DNA of 64,000 nucleotides from Sphingomonas profundi (GTDB lineage: Bacteria > Pseudomonadota > Alphaproteobacteria > Sphingomonadales > Sphingomonadaceae), in assembly GCF_009739515.1 (NCBI RefSeq), contig NZ_CP046535.1, positions 1,984,001-2,048,000 of the forward strand. The letters are read 5' to 3'. The notes below the pieces were generated by a model that searched no databases, was not told where the DNA came from, and saw nothing but the letters and a program-made list of their open reading frames with translations. A program made the position numbers and the translations under genes. The first letter of the stretch is position 1. Every line of letters starts with the position of its first letter. Positions 45,155 through 52,856 of this stretch are shown here, piece after piece.

Positions 45155-46677
45155 GCGGAGTTCTCCGGAAAATTCCGGTCCAGTTCGCGAAGATCCTTCT
45201 TCAGGATCTTGCCCGATGCGTTTTGCGGCAGGCCCTTCACGAACCGGATCGACGTAGGGCATTTATACGCCGCGATGCGCGTGCGACTGTAGGCGATGAT
45301 CGCCGTCTCTTCGGGTGCCGCGCCGGCGCGCGGAACGATATAGGCGCGCGGGGTCTCGCCCCATTTGGGATGAGGAACACCGATCACCGCCACCTGCGCC
45401 ACATGGGGGTGGGCGGCGAGTATGTTCTCAAGCTCGGCCGGATAGATGTTCTCGCCGCCGGAAACGATCATGTCCTTGTAGCGATCGCATATATAGATGA
45501 AGCCGTCCTCGTCGCGTGTCGCGGCATCCCCGGTCTTCAGCCAGCCGTCCGATGTAATCGCCGCCGCGCTTTCGGCGGGTTTCCGCCAGTAACCCAGCAT
45601 CACCATGTCGGAGCGGATACGGATCTCGCCAACCTCGCCCGGCTCCACCTCGCGCTCGGTGGCGGGATCGACGAGGCGCAGTTCCACCCACGGCCATGGC
45701 CGTCCGCAGGATCGCAGACGCCCCGGCCTGGGACCATCGGGATCATGGTCGCCAGGCGACAGGGTGATGACGGTGCCGGCCGTTTCCGTCGCGCCATAGG
45801 CATGGCTGAACGCGCAGCCGAACAGCGCCAGCGCGCGGCGCAGCAGCGCTTCGCCGATCGGCGCCGCCCCGTACACGATGCGGCGCAGCGTTTCCGGCCT
45901 GCCGCCGCCCCCCTCGCCATGATCGACCAGGCGCTGTACCACGGTCGGCACGAAGAAGGCATGCGTCACGCCATGCCGGTTCGCGGCCTCGACGATGCTG
46001 GCCGGATCGAGCTGATCGAGCAGCACGCTGAGGCCGCCCTGGCTCAACGCCATCATGCCGTAGCCGATCCCGCCGATGTGGAAGAGGGGCATCGCGACCA
46101 GGTTCACGCTCGCCGCATCGAACCCCCATCCCTCGCGCGCCATCCGCTCGACGAAGGAGAGGTTCGTCTGACTGATGAGGACACCCTTGGGCATGCCCGT
46201 GGTGCCCGAGGTGTAGAGCAGCAGCGTCGCCTCGTCCGGATCGACGGCGCGCGTTGGGGGTTTGGCCGGCTCGTTCGCGGATGGGGCGAGAAACGCGCAG
46301 AGTTCGGCCGATGCCGTCGATCCGGGGACCCGGCCGGCCAATGCCTCCTGCACCAGGACCAGGCGCGGATCGGCATCCGCGAGGATCTGCGCGATCTCTT
46401 CGTCGGCCAGGCGCCAATTGAGGGGAAGCATGATCGCGCCGATCCTGGCGCAGGCGAATGCGAGTTCGTAGAATATCGTTCCCGTGTGCGACAACAGAGC
46501 TACCCGGTCGCCCCGCTCGACCCCCCGACAGATCAGCAGACCGGCGAGGCGACCGCTCCGCTCGTCCATGTCGCGGAAGGTGAGCAGCGTGTCACCGTGA
46601 GCGAGACACGGAGCACCGGGCGTCGTCTCCGCAAAATGCCGCATCGCCGCGAGCAGGGTGGGCTGCGTGCCGGCCAC
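45151..46677 (-). CDS. AMP-dependent acyl-CoA synthetase/ligase
   Basis: A protein of about 508 residues that activates a carboxylic acid as its CoA thioester. The AMP-binding P-loop LLLYTSGTTGMPKGV, AFSHAYGATETAG, the hinge GWLKTGDAATRDEDGF, and the C-terminal catalytic Lys in LPQNASGKILKKDL are all present. The GTG at 46677, just after the acyl-CoA dehydrogenase stop, is my start choice; no ATG is in a suitable place. It provides entry into the beta-oxidation-like steps encoded upstream. Confidence 0.92.
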   Translation of the reverse strand: MAGTQPTLLAAMRHFAETTPGAPCLAHGDTLLTFRDMDERSGRLAGLLICRGVERGDRVALLSHTGTIFYELAFACARIGAIMLPLNWRLADEEIAQILADADPRLVLVQEALAGRVPGSTASAELCAFLAPSANEPAKPPTRAVDPDEATLLLYTSGTTGMPKGVLISQTNLSFVERMAREGWGFDAASVNLVAMPLFHIGGIGYGMMALSQGGLSVLLDQLDPASIVEAANRHGVTHAFFVPTVVQRLVDHGEGGGGRPETLRRIVYGAAPIGEALLRRALALFGCAFSHAYGATETAGTVITLSPGDHDPDGPRPGRLRSCGRPWPWVELRLVDPATEREVEPGEVGEIRIRSDMVMLGYWRKPAESAAAITSDGWLKTGDAATRDEDGFIYICDRYKDMIVSGGENIYPAELENILAAHPHVAQVAVIGVPHPKWGETPRAYIVPRAGAAPEETAIIAYSRTRIAAYKCPTSIRFVKGLPQNASGKILKKDLRELDRNFPENSA

Positions 46678-46678
46678 G

Positions 46679-47857
46679 TCAGTAGCTCTTGGGCAGTCCC
46701 ATGCCGTGCTGCGCGACATGGTTGAGCACCATCTCGCGGCTGACCGGCGCCGTCTTGTGCAGCCGCGCGATGAACCACAGGTCGGCAAGCCCGTATTCGA
46801 AGCTCAGTCCGTTGCCGCCGTGCACCTGGATCGCCTGGTCCAGCGCCTTCAGCGACGCATCGGCGGCAGTGAACTTGGCCATGTTGGCCGCCTCCGCCGC
46901 ATCCTCCCCCATGTCGTAGAGCTGGGCGGCGCGGGCATTCAGCAGGCGCGCGGCCTGTACATGGATATAGGCTTCCGCCAGGGGATGGGCGACACCCTGA
47001 TGCTGGGCGATCGGGGTCGACCACACGGAGCGATCGCGTGCATAGTCCGCCGCCTGCGCCAAGCCGAAGCGGGCGATGCCGTTGTTGATGGCCGCCGCCG
47101 ATATCCGTTCCGGGTTCAGCCCCACGAAAACCTGCTTCAGCCCGGCCCCCCGGCGGCCGATCAGCGCCGATCCGTCGAGCGCGATATTGTCGTAGAAGGT
47201 CGTGAACTGCTTCTCCGGCGTCATCACCGCGGAATCGATCGGCCGATAACTCAGGCCCGGTGCATCGGTCCGCAGCAGGAACAGCGACAACACAGAACGC
47301 TCGTCGGTCTCCATCTCCGGATCCCGCGCGACGATCATCACCGCGTCGGACACATCGATGCCGGACGTCCAGTATTTGGACCCGTTCAGCAGGAAGCCGT
47401 CGCCGCTTTTCGTGACGTTGGTCTTCACCTTGTGCGTGTTCGATCCCGCGTCCGGTTCGGTGATCGCGAAGCATATCTTGCGCGAGCCGTTGGCGATGCC
47501 CGGCAGCCATTCGGCCTTCATCGCATCGGAGCCGTGAGCGGCGATGATCGGCGCGGTGATTGAGTTGATGACGAGTTGCAGCATCGGGCAGCCCTGCGCC
47601 GCGCATTCCTCCACCACGACATTATAGTCCGCGATCCCGCCGCCGCTGCCGCCATGCTCCTCGGGAATGTGGACGCCCAGAAAGCCCGCTTTCCCCAGTT
47701 CACCCCACAATTCCTCCGGCTCCTCGGCGCGCCGCACGCAATCCTGATAGTATTTGCGTCCGAACCGGCCGACCAGCTTGCCCACGCTTTCACGCAAGGC
47801 GCGATGGTGATCGGCCGTATCGACCAGGGGCGAAAAGAACATCGGCTGCGCGGACAT
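46679..47857 (-). CDS. Acyl-CoA dehydrogenase
   Basis: A 392-residue flavoprotein. FAITEPDAGSNTHKVKT and YWTSGIDVSDAVM are the FAD/substrate segments, and the C-terminal QVHGGNGLSFEYG is the usual closing motif with conserved glycines. It makes the 2,3-enoyl-CoA for the enoyl-CoA hydratase encoded two genes upstream. ATG at 47857; a longer open frame beyond it is a shadow of the hydroxyacyl-CoA dehydrogenase gene. Confidence 0.93.
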   Translation of the reverse strand: MSAQPMFFSPLVDTADHHRALRESVGKLVGRFGRKYYQDCVRRAEEPEELWGELGKAGFLGVHIPEEHGGSGGGIADYNVVVEECAAQGCPMLQLVINSITAPIIAAHGSDAMKAEWLPGIANGSRKICFAITEPDAGSNTHKVKTNVTKSGDGFLLNGSKYWTSGIDVSDAVMIVARDPEMETDERSVLSLFLLRTDAPGLSYRPIDSAVMTPEKQFTTFYDNIALDGSALIGRRGAGLKQVFVGLNPERISAAAINNGIARFGLAQAADYARDRSVWSTPIAQHQGVAHPLAEAYIHVQAARLLNARAAQLYDMGEDAAEAANMAKFTAADASLKALDQAIQVHGGNGLSFEYGLADLWFIARLHKTAPVSREMVLNHVAQHGMGLPKSY

Positions 47858-47876
47858 CGGCAAATCCTCGTGTTGA

Positions 47877-48734
47877 TCAGGGCCAGTCGAAGAAACCGCG
47901 TCCGGCCTTCGCGCCGACCCGGCCTTCCGCAACCATGGCGGAGAGAATGGCGGGGGGCGCGAAGCGGGGACCGTGCGCGGCCTCCAACGTGCGCGCCACA
48001 TCCAGCCGGACATCCAGCCCGACGATGTCGCTCAGGCGCAGCGGGCCGACCGGATGGCGATAGGCCAGTACCGCGGCACGGTCGATATCCTCGGCGCTCG
48101 CCACCCCGTCCTCCAGCATCCGCATCGCTTCAAGCGACGCCGCGAAATCCAGGCGACTGGTGGCAAAGCCCGCCACGTCGCGAACGGTGATCGTCTCCTT
48201 GCCGATCCTGGCGCCGAATATGCGCGCGTTTTCCAGCGCATCCGAGGCGGTGGCGGCGCCCCGCACAATCTCGAGAAGCTTGATCGACCATACAGGATTG
48301 AAGAAATGCAGCCCCAGGAAATTCGCGGGATCGCGAACGCTGCCGGCCAGCCGATCGATCGACATCGCGCTGGTGTTGGTGGCCAGCAGGCGGGGCCGCC
48401 GCGCTGCCGCCAGCGTGAGCACGTCGATCTTCAGATCCAGCCTTTCGGGAACGGATTCGACGATCACCGCTAGATCCTCCGGCAGATCGTCTATCGCGCC
48501 AACGCGGCGCACACGCGCCACCACGGCATCCTGCGCCCCCGTCTCCAGCTTCCCGCGCGTGACCGCCTCGTCCAGCTTGTCCGCGATCGTGCGGATCACC
48601 GCAGCGGCGCGCCCGTCGTCCGGCTCGACCAGGGCTACCGAGTATCCCGCCAGTGCCGATACATAGGCGATCCCGACCCCCATCGTACCGCCGCCGATCA
48701 CCGCCATGCCGTCCGAGCTCGTCCGTTCGCTCAT
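47877..48734 (-). CDS. 3-hydroxyacyl-CoA dehydrogenase
   Basis: A 285-residue NAD-dependent enzyme of the HBDH type. The N-terminal Rossmann motif AVIGGGTMGVGIAYVSALAG, NTSAMSIDRLAG with the catalytic Ser, GLHFFNPVWSIKLLEI with the catalytic His, and the C-terminal dimerisation domain (VGPLRLSDIVGLDV, GAKAGRGFFDW) are all clear. The start at 48734 overlaps the hydratase stop (ATGA). With the hydratase and acyl-CoA dehydrogenase it completes one turn of beta-oxidation; no thiolase is present, and the BKACE gene may take that place (inference). Confidence 0.95.
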   Translation of the reverse strand: MSERTSSDGMAVIGGGTMGVGIAYVSALAGYSVALVEPDDGRAAAVIRTIADKLDEAVTRGKLETGAQDAVVARVRRVGAIDDLPEDLAVIVESVPERLDLKIDVLTLAAARRPRLLATNTSAMSIDRLAGSVRDPANFLGLHFFNPVWSIKLLEIVRGAATASDALENARIFGARIGKETITVRDVAGFATSRLDFAASLEAMRMLEDGVASAEDIDRAAVLAYRHPVGPLRLSDIVGLDVRLDVARTLEAAHGPRFAPPAILSAMVAEGRVGAKAGRGFFDWP

Positions 48735-49492
48735 CGACCACTCCAGACCGGATCGCGCTTCTCGGCGAATGCGCGTGCGCCTTCCTGCGCGTCGGCCGAT
48801 GCCAGCACCGCCTCCACCATCGGGCGCTGGCGCGCCCATCTGTCGGCCACCGGCCAGTCGGGCGCCTGCGCCATGATCGCCTTGCTCGCCATCACCGAAA
48901 GCGGCGCGTTGGCGGCGATCTCTCCGGCGAGCGCCAGTGCCGCCGCAAGCGCCTCGCCCGTCGGGACGAGGCGATTCACCAGCCCGAGCCGATGGGCCGT
49001 AACGGCGTCCATCGGCCGTGCGGTCATCGCATATTCCAGCGCGATCGCCGGCGGTATCCGTTCGCGCAGGCGGACCAGCCCGCCCGACCCTGCGACCAGC
49101 CCGCGCGCGGCCTCTGGCAGGCCAAAGGATGCGCCTTCCCCCGCGACGATCAGGTCGCAAGCCAGGGCGAGCTCGCACCCGCCCGCCAAGGCATGGCCCT
49201 CCACGGCGGCGATCAGCGGCTTCTTGGTGGGCGCCTCGGTCACGCCGGCAAAGCCCCTGCCCTCCAGCTCGGGCCGTTCGCCGTCGAGAAACGCCTTCAG
49301 GTCCATGCCGGAGCAGAAGCTGCCGCCCGCACCCGTGACGATGCCCGCGCGCAGCGCCGGATCGCCATCCAGCCTGTCGAGGGCGGCAGCCATCGCCAGC
49401 GAAACCGCGCGGTTCACCGCGTTGCGGCGGGCTGGCCGGTTCAGCGTCATGACCAGCACCGCCCCGTGCCGCTCGACCAGCACCTCGCTCAT
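48731..49492 (-). CDS. Enoyl-CoA hydratase
   Basis: A 253-residue crotonase-family enzyme. Both hydratase glutamates are present: Glu107 in GGCELAL and Glu127 in SFGLPEA, in contrast to the homologue at 3265-4035. The oxyanion-hole segment is SFCSGMDLKAF. It adds water to the enoyl-CoA formed by the acyl-CoA dehydrogenase. Start ATG at 49492 overlaps the stop of the monooxygenase gene by four bases. Confidence 0.93.
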   Translation of the reverse strand: MSEVLVERHGAVLVMTLNRPARRNAVNRAVSLAMAAALDRLDGDPALRAGIVTGAGGSFCSGMDLKAFLDGERPELEGRGFAGVTEAPTKKPLIAAVEGHALAGGCELALACDLIVAGEGASFGLPEAARGLVAGSGGLVRLRERIPPAIALEYAMTARPMDAVTAHRLGLVNRLVPTGEALAAALALAGEIAANAPLSVMASKAIMAQAPDWPVADRWARQRPMVEAVLASADAQEGARAFAEKRDPVWSGR

Positions 49493-51444
49493 CGACCGAC
49501 GCCTGCGGAGCGCGACGGCGCGGACGCGCGGCCGAGGTGATAGTCGGCGAGGTCCGCCGTTTCCGTCATCCGCCACATGTCGAGAATCCGGAAGGGATTG
49601 TTCACGACGATCCGCCCCTTTGAGTTGCGCACGTAACCCTCGACGCCGGGATAGGTCCAGACCAGGCCCGCATGGGTTTCATCAACCTTGGCGTTGTACG
49701 CATCGTGCACATCGCGCCGCACGTCGACGCTCGAAATGCCCCCCGCGAACATCTGCCGCAGGAGTGACATGACGTAATGCATCTGCCGTTCGAGCACCGA
49801 GATCAGGCTGCCGCCGTGGCCATATTGCGTGTTCGGGCCGTAGAGGCAGAAGAAATTGGGATAGCCAGGAACGGTCGTACCGAGATAGGCGCGGGCATCG
49901 TCGCCGTCCCAATCCTCATGCAGCTCACGTCCGCCGACGCCAAAGACCCGCATCGGTGCAAGCATGTTCACCACATCGAATCCGGTCGCCCAGATGATGA
50001 CATCGGCCGAATGCGTGACGCCATCGCTGGTGACGACGGCGTCGCGCAATACCTCTGTGACCGCCCCATTCACCAGACGGACATGCGGCCGCGCCAGCGT
50101 GCGATACCAGCCATTGTCAAGCAGCATGCGCTTGCCGAACGGCGGATAGGCGGGCAGCACGCTCGGCAGCAGATCGCGCCGCTCGCCGAGTTCCGCTTCG
50201 ATATAGGCGGTCAGCCCGCGCCGGTGCGTGTCGTTGATCGCGTTGATCGAGCGCCCCTGCCCGTCCCATGCCGGATCCTGGCGCAGCGCCTCATATTGCT
50301 TGTCGTTGAATGCCCAGCTCAGCCGCAAGCGATACCACAGGCGATACAGCGGAAATTCGGCAAGGAGGTGCTGGAGCGCCTCTGGGATCGTCTGCTTGAA
50401 TTTCGGGAAGGGCGCTACCCATTGCGGCGTCCGGTTGACGATCGTCAGCGAGGCGACATCGTCGGCGATCGCCGGCCCCACCTGCATTGCGCTGGCGCCA
50501 TTGCCGACGAGCACGACGCGCTTTCCCGACAGATCGAGCCCCTCGTCGGGATAGCGGGCGGTATGGACGCTCGGGCCATCAAACCTGTCCATGCCGGGTA
50601 TGTCCGGCAGGCGCGGCTTGTTGAACGCGCCGACACCGCTGAGGATCATGCCCGCGGTCAGCACCTCGCTAACGCCGTTCGCATCGACGATCGTGGCATG
50701 CCAGACGCCACCCGCCTCGTCCCAGCGCGCCTCCGTCACCTCGACGCCGAAGCGGATGTGGCGGTGCACGTCCCACCTGTCCGCCACATCGCGGAGATAG
50801 GCGTGGATCTCACGGCTGCCGGCGAAATAACGCGACCAAGAGAAAGGCGCGTGGGAGAAGGAATAGAGGTGGCTCGGAACGTCGCACGCGGCACCCGGAT
50901 AGCGATTCTCGAACCACACGCCGCCCAGATCGCCGCGCCGCTCGACGATCCTGTACGGTATTCCCGCGGCGGCGAAGGCGATCGCGGCGCACAGGCCCGA
51001 AATGCCGGCGCCGATAATCAGCGCGTTGAACCCGGCCGGGACGGGAACCGGCCCCTCGCCTTCGCGGGATCTCGCCGGATCGGCCAGTTGCAGTTCGTGC
51101 CGGATCATCGGCGCGTAGCCGCGCGTGATAGGATCGCCGAGCGAGACACTCATCATCTCGACGAGCAGGTCGTCAGACGGTGTCGGCAGCGCGACGGGAT
51201 CGCCACGGAACCAGGCGGCGATGGCCCGGCGGGCCGCCGTCCTGATTTCCGCCTGTACCGCCGGGGGCAGGCCGCCATCGTCATTGTCATCGAGCCCGCG
51301 TGTGCGTGAGGGCACGAAGCGCCCCTCGATCCATGCGCGATCGCCGGTCAGGTGAACGAGAGTGCAGGCTAGCGTCGGGATGTTCGCCTGCGCGATCGCA
51401 TCCTCCAGCCAGCTCGGTTCATCCTCTTCGTTCTCCAGGGGCAT
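49489..51444 (-). CDS. Baeyer-Villiger-type flavin monooxygenase with long N-terminal extension (HAPMO-like)
   Basis: A 651-residue FAD/NADPH monooxygenase. FAD Rossmann motif IIGAGISG (144-151), NADPH motif VGNGASA (313-319), and between them FDGPSVHTARYP (288-299), which is the Baeyer-Villiger fingerprint FxGxxxHxxxWP with Tyr for Trp. The 135-residue N-terminal extension resembles that of 4-hydroxyacetophenone monooxygenase (about 640 aa). It would turn a ketone into an ester or lactone. An esterase gene lies next upstream, and the beta-oxidation genes follow downstream. First gene of its operon, with an operator-like palindrome about 75 bases before the ATG. Confidence 0.9.
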   Translation of the reverse strand: MPLENEEDEPSWLEDAIAQANIPTLACTLVHLTGDRAWIEGRFVPSRTRGLDDNDDGGLPPAVQAEIRTAARRAIAAWFRGDPVALPTPSDDLLVEMMSVSLGDPITRGYAPMIRHELQLADPARSREGEGPVPVPAGFNALIIGAGISGLCAAIAFAAAGIPYRIVERRGDLGGVWFENRYPGAACDVPSHLYSFSHAPFSWSRYFAGSREIHAYLRDVADRWDVHRHIRFGVEVTEARWDEAGGVWHATIVDANGVSEVLTAGMILSGVGAFNKPRLPDIPGMDRFDGPSVHTARYPDEGLDLSGKRVVLVGNGASAMQVGPAIADDVASLTIVNRTPQWVAPFPKFKQTIPEALQHLLAEFPLYRLWYRLRLSWAFNDKQYEALRQDPAWDGQGRSINAINDTHRRGLTAYIEAELGERRDLLPSVLPAYPPFGKRMLLDNGWYRTLARPHVRLVNGAVTEVLRDAVVTSDGVTHSADVIIWATGFDVVNMLAPMRVFGVGGRELHEDWDGDDARAYLGTTVPGYPNFFCLYGPNTQYGHGGSLISVLERQMHYVMSLLRQMFAGGISSVDVRRDVHDAYNAKVDETHAGLVWTYPGVEGYVRNSKGRIVVNNPFRILDMWRMTETADLADYHLGRASAPSRSAGVGR

Positions 51445-51498
51445 CGCTCTCGTTCCCAGCGAGCCGCCCGGAGTTCGGTGACTCGTCCGGTCGCTTGC

Positions 51499-52419
51499 CT
51501 AACGCAGCGCCACGTCATCGTCAACGGACATGTTGACGATGACGTGGCGGGAGATATCGTCCACCGCCTCGTCTGATTTCCGCGTGAGCATCGGCAGGCT
51601 GGCGAAACCGTGGATCATCCCCTTGGCGCGGGTGACTGTCGCACGGCGACCGGCGCTCGCGATCCCGGCCGCGAGCGCCTCGCCCTCGTCGCGCAGCGGG
51701 TCGCAGGCGGCGGTGATGATGCGGGTGGGCGGCAGTCTGGCCAGATCCGCCTTCAGAAGGGACGCATCCCCCTGGGTGGAACCGAGATAGGCCGTCCAAG
51801 CCCACCGCATCCAGTCACGCGTAAGGACATGGCCAGCGCCGAATTGCCGCCACGATTCGCTCGCGCAGCGCGGATCCACGACCGGATACAGCAGGCCGAG
51901 CGCGCTGACGGGTTGCTCCGCTTGCAGCGCGACATCCACCGCCAGATAGCCCCCGGCGCTGTCGCCGCATATACTTACGCGCTCGCCGTCGTCGGACGTC
52001 GCAAACGCCCAGGCGAGGGCCGCAAGGCAATCCCGCCGCGCGCCGGGAAACGGTTGCTCGGGCGCCAGGCCATAGTCGACCGCCACGATCCGCGATCCCG
52101 TAGCGACGGCGAGCGATCGGCACAGCGCATCGTGGGTATCCAGCGAGCCGATCACGAAGCCGCCACCATGGATGAACATCACGGTGTGCCGCGGCCGCGG
52201 CGATGCGCCATAGACCCGCAGGAAGAGCGTTTTCCCATCTCTCTCCACAGCCACGGTGTCGACCGAATGCACCGCCGGTCCGCGAACCGCTGACAGTGCC
52301 GCGTCAAGCGTCTGGCGATATCTGACGAGATCCGTCTTGGCGGCCGGGGGGCGCAGCGCCGTACGCGTATCGTCCAAAATGACAGCAAACGCCGGGTCGG
52401 GCTTCTCGACTGAGACCAT
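51499..52419 (-). CDS. Alpha/beta hydrolase, hormone-sensitive-lipase family esterase
   Basis: A 306-residue esterase. The HGGG oxyanion motif is at 84-87, the nucleophile Ser154 in GDSAGG, the acid Asp240 in ACDPLRDEG, and the base His270 in GMIHGFA, so the triad is complete. It would cleave the ester produced by the neighbouring Baeyer-Villiger-type enzyme to an acid, then activated by the CoA ligase (inference). It is a separate gene, about 55 bases before the monooxygenase start, with its own operator-like palindrome. Its last codons lie within a perfect inverted repeat. Confidence 0.92.
   Translation of the reverse strand: MVSVEKPDPAFAVILDDTRTALRPPAAKTDLVRYRQTLDAALSAVRGPAVHSVDTVAVERDGKTLFLRVYGASPRPRHTVMFIHGGGFVIGSLDTHDALCRSLAVATGSRIVAVDYGLAPEQPFPGARRDCLAALAWAFATSDDGERVSICGDSAGGYLAVDVALQAEQPVSALGLLYPVVDPRCASESWRQFGAGHVLTRDWMRWAWTAYLGSTQGDASLLKADLARLPPTRIITAACDPLRDEGEALAAGIASAGRRATVTRAKGMIHGFASLPMLTRKSDEAVDDISRHVIVNMSVDDDVALR
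51508..51549. promoter_or_regulatory. Perfect 18-bp inverted repeat containing operator-like palindrome 3
   Basis: Two perfect 18-base arms (51508-51525 and 51532-51549) are separated by GGACAT. The centre, 51520-51537, is GTCAACGGACATGTTGAC, an exact GTCAAC-N6-GTTGAC. It overlaps the last codons of the esterase and is about 70-90 bases upstream of the monooxygenase ATG. It can serve as operator of that operon and also form a hairpin at the esterase gene end. Confidence 0.65.
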
Positions 52420-52447
52420 CCGGGAATATCATCCGGCCGCCGCCGCC

Positions 52448-52469
52448 GTGTCAACGTTTTCGTTGACAC
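52448..52469. promoter_or_regulatory. Operator-like palindrome 4 (GTCAAC-N6-GTTGAC)
   Basis: GTGTCAACG-TTTT-CGTTGACAC is a perfect 9-bp palindrome, with the exact GTCAAC-N6-GTTGAC core at 52450-52467, about 30 bases upstream of the esterase ATG. The position would overlap the promoter, as expected for a repressor site. Confidence 0.7.
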
Positions 52470-52515
52470 ACGCCGGTGCGAAGGCCGGTGCGGCGAAGCG
52501 ATCCGTCATCCGCCA

Positions 52516-52744
52516 TGAAGGTCCCCCGGTTTCTCATCCAGGTCCAGGGTAAGTATCCGGCGTTCGTTCGGCCGCGATCTTGGCTGCGGCAGCAGCATAT
52601 TCGACCGGCGTCAGCCAACCTACACCGCTTTTCCAACGACGCTGCGCATCGCTGGAACCTTGAGCGGTTCCGCCAAGCGATGTGTGACGACTCTCGTTAT
52701 AGTCCCGTCGCCACTCCTCGATCTTGGCTCGCGCGCCCTCCAGC
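52516..52744 (-). mobile_element. IS3-family transposase remnant (copy B, inverted relative to copy A)
   Basis: On the minus strand it reads KIEEWRRDYNESRHTSLGG and then AAAAAKIAAERTPD, matching copy A at 35165-35449 closely but with small differences, including a missing codon after ESR. The terminal inverted repeat region ends with TG at 52516. It is cut at 52744, exactly where IS21-type end sequence begins. The upstream part of the transposase is not found on the other side of the IS21 element, so simple insertion does not explain the junction. Confidence 0.85.
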
Positions 52745-52856
52745 TGTGAATCAGCGTGCAATGTTGACCCCGTTCGGGGCTGATCGGCGTGCAAAATTGA
52801 CCCCCCTGAACTGAGCGGTTCACGCCCGGCGCTTTGCGCAGGAGCGGTCGGGGAGA

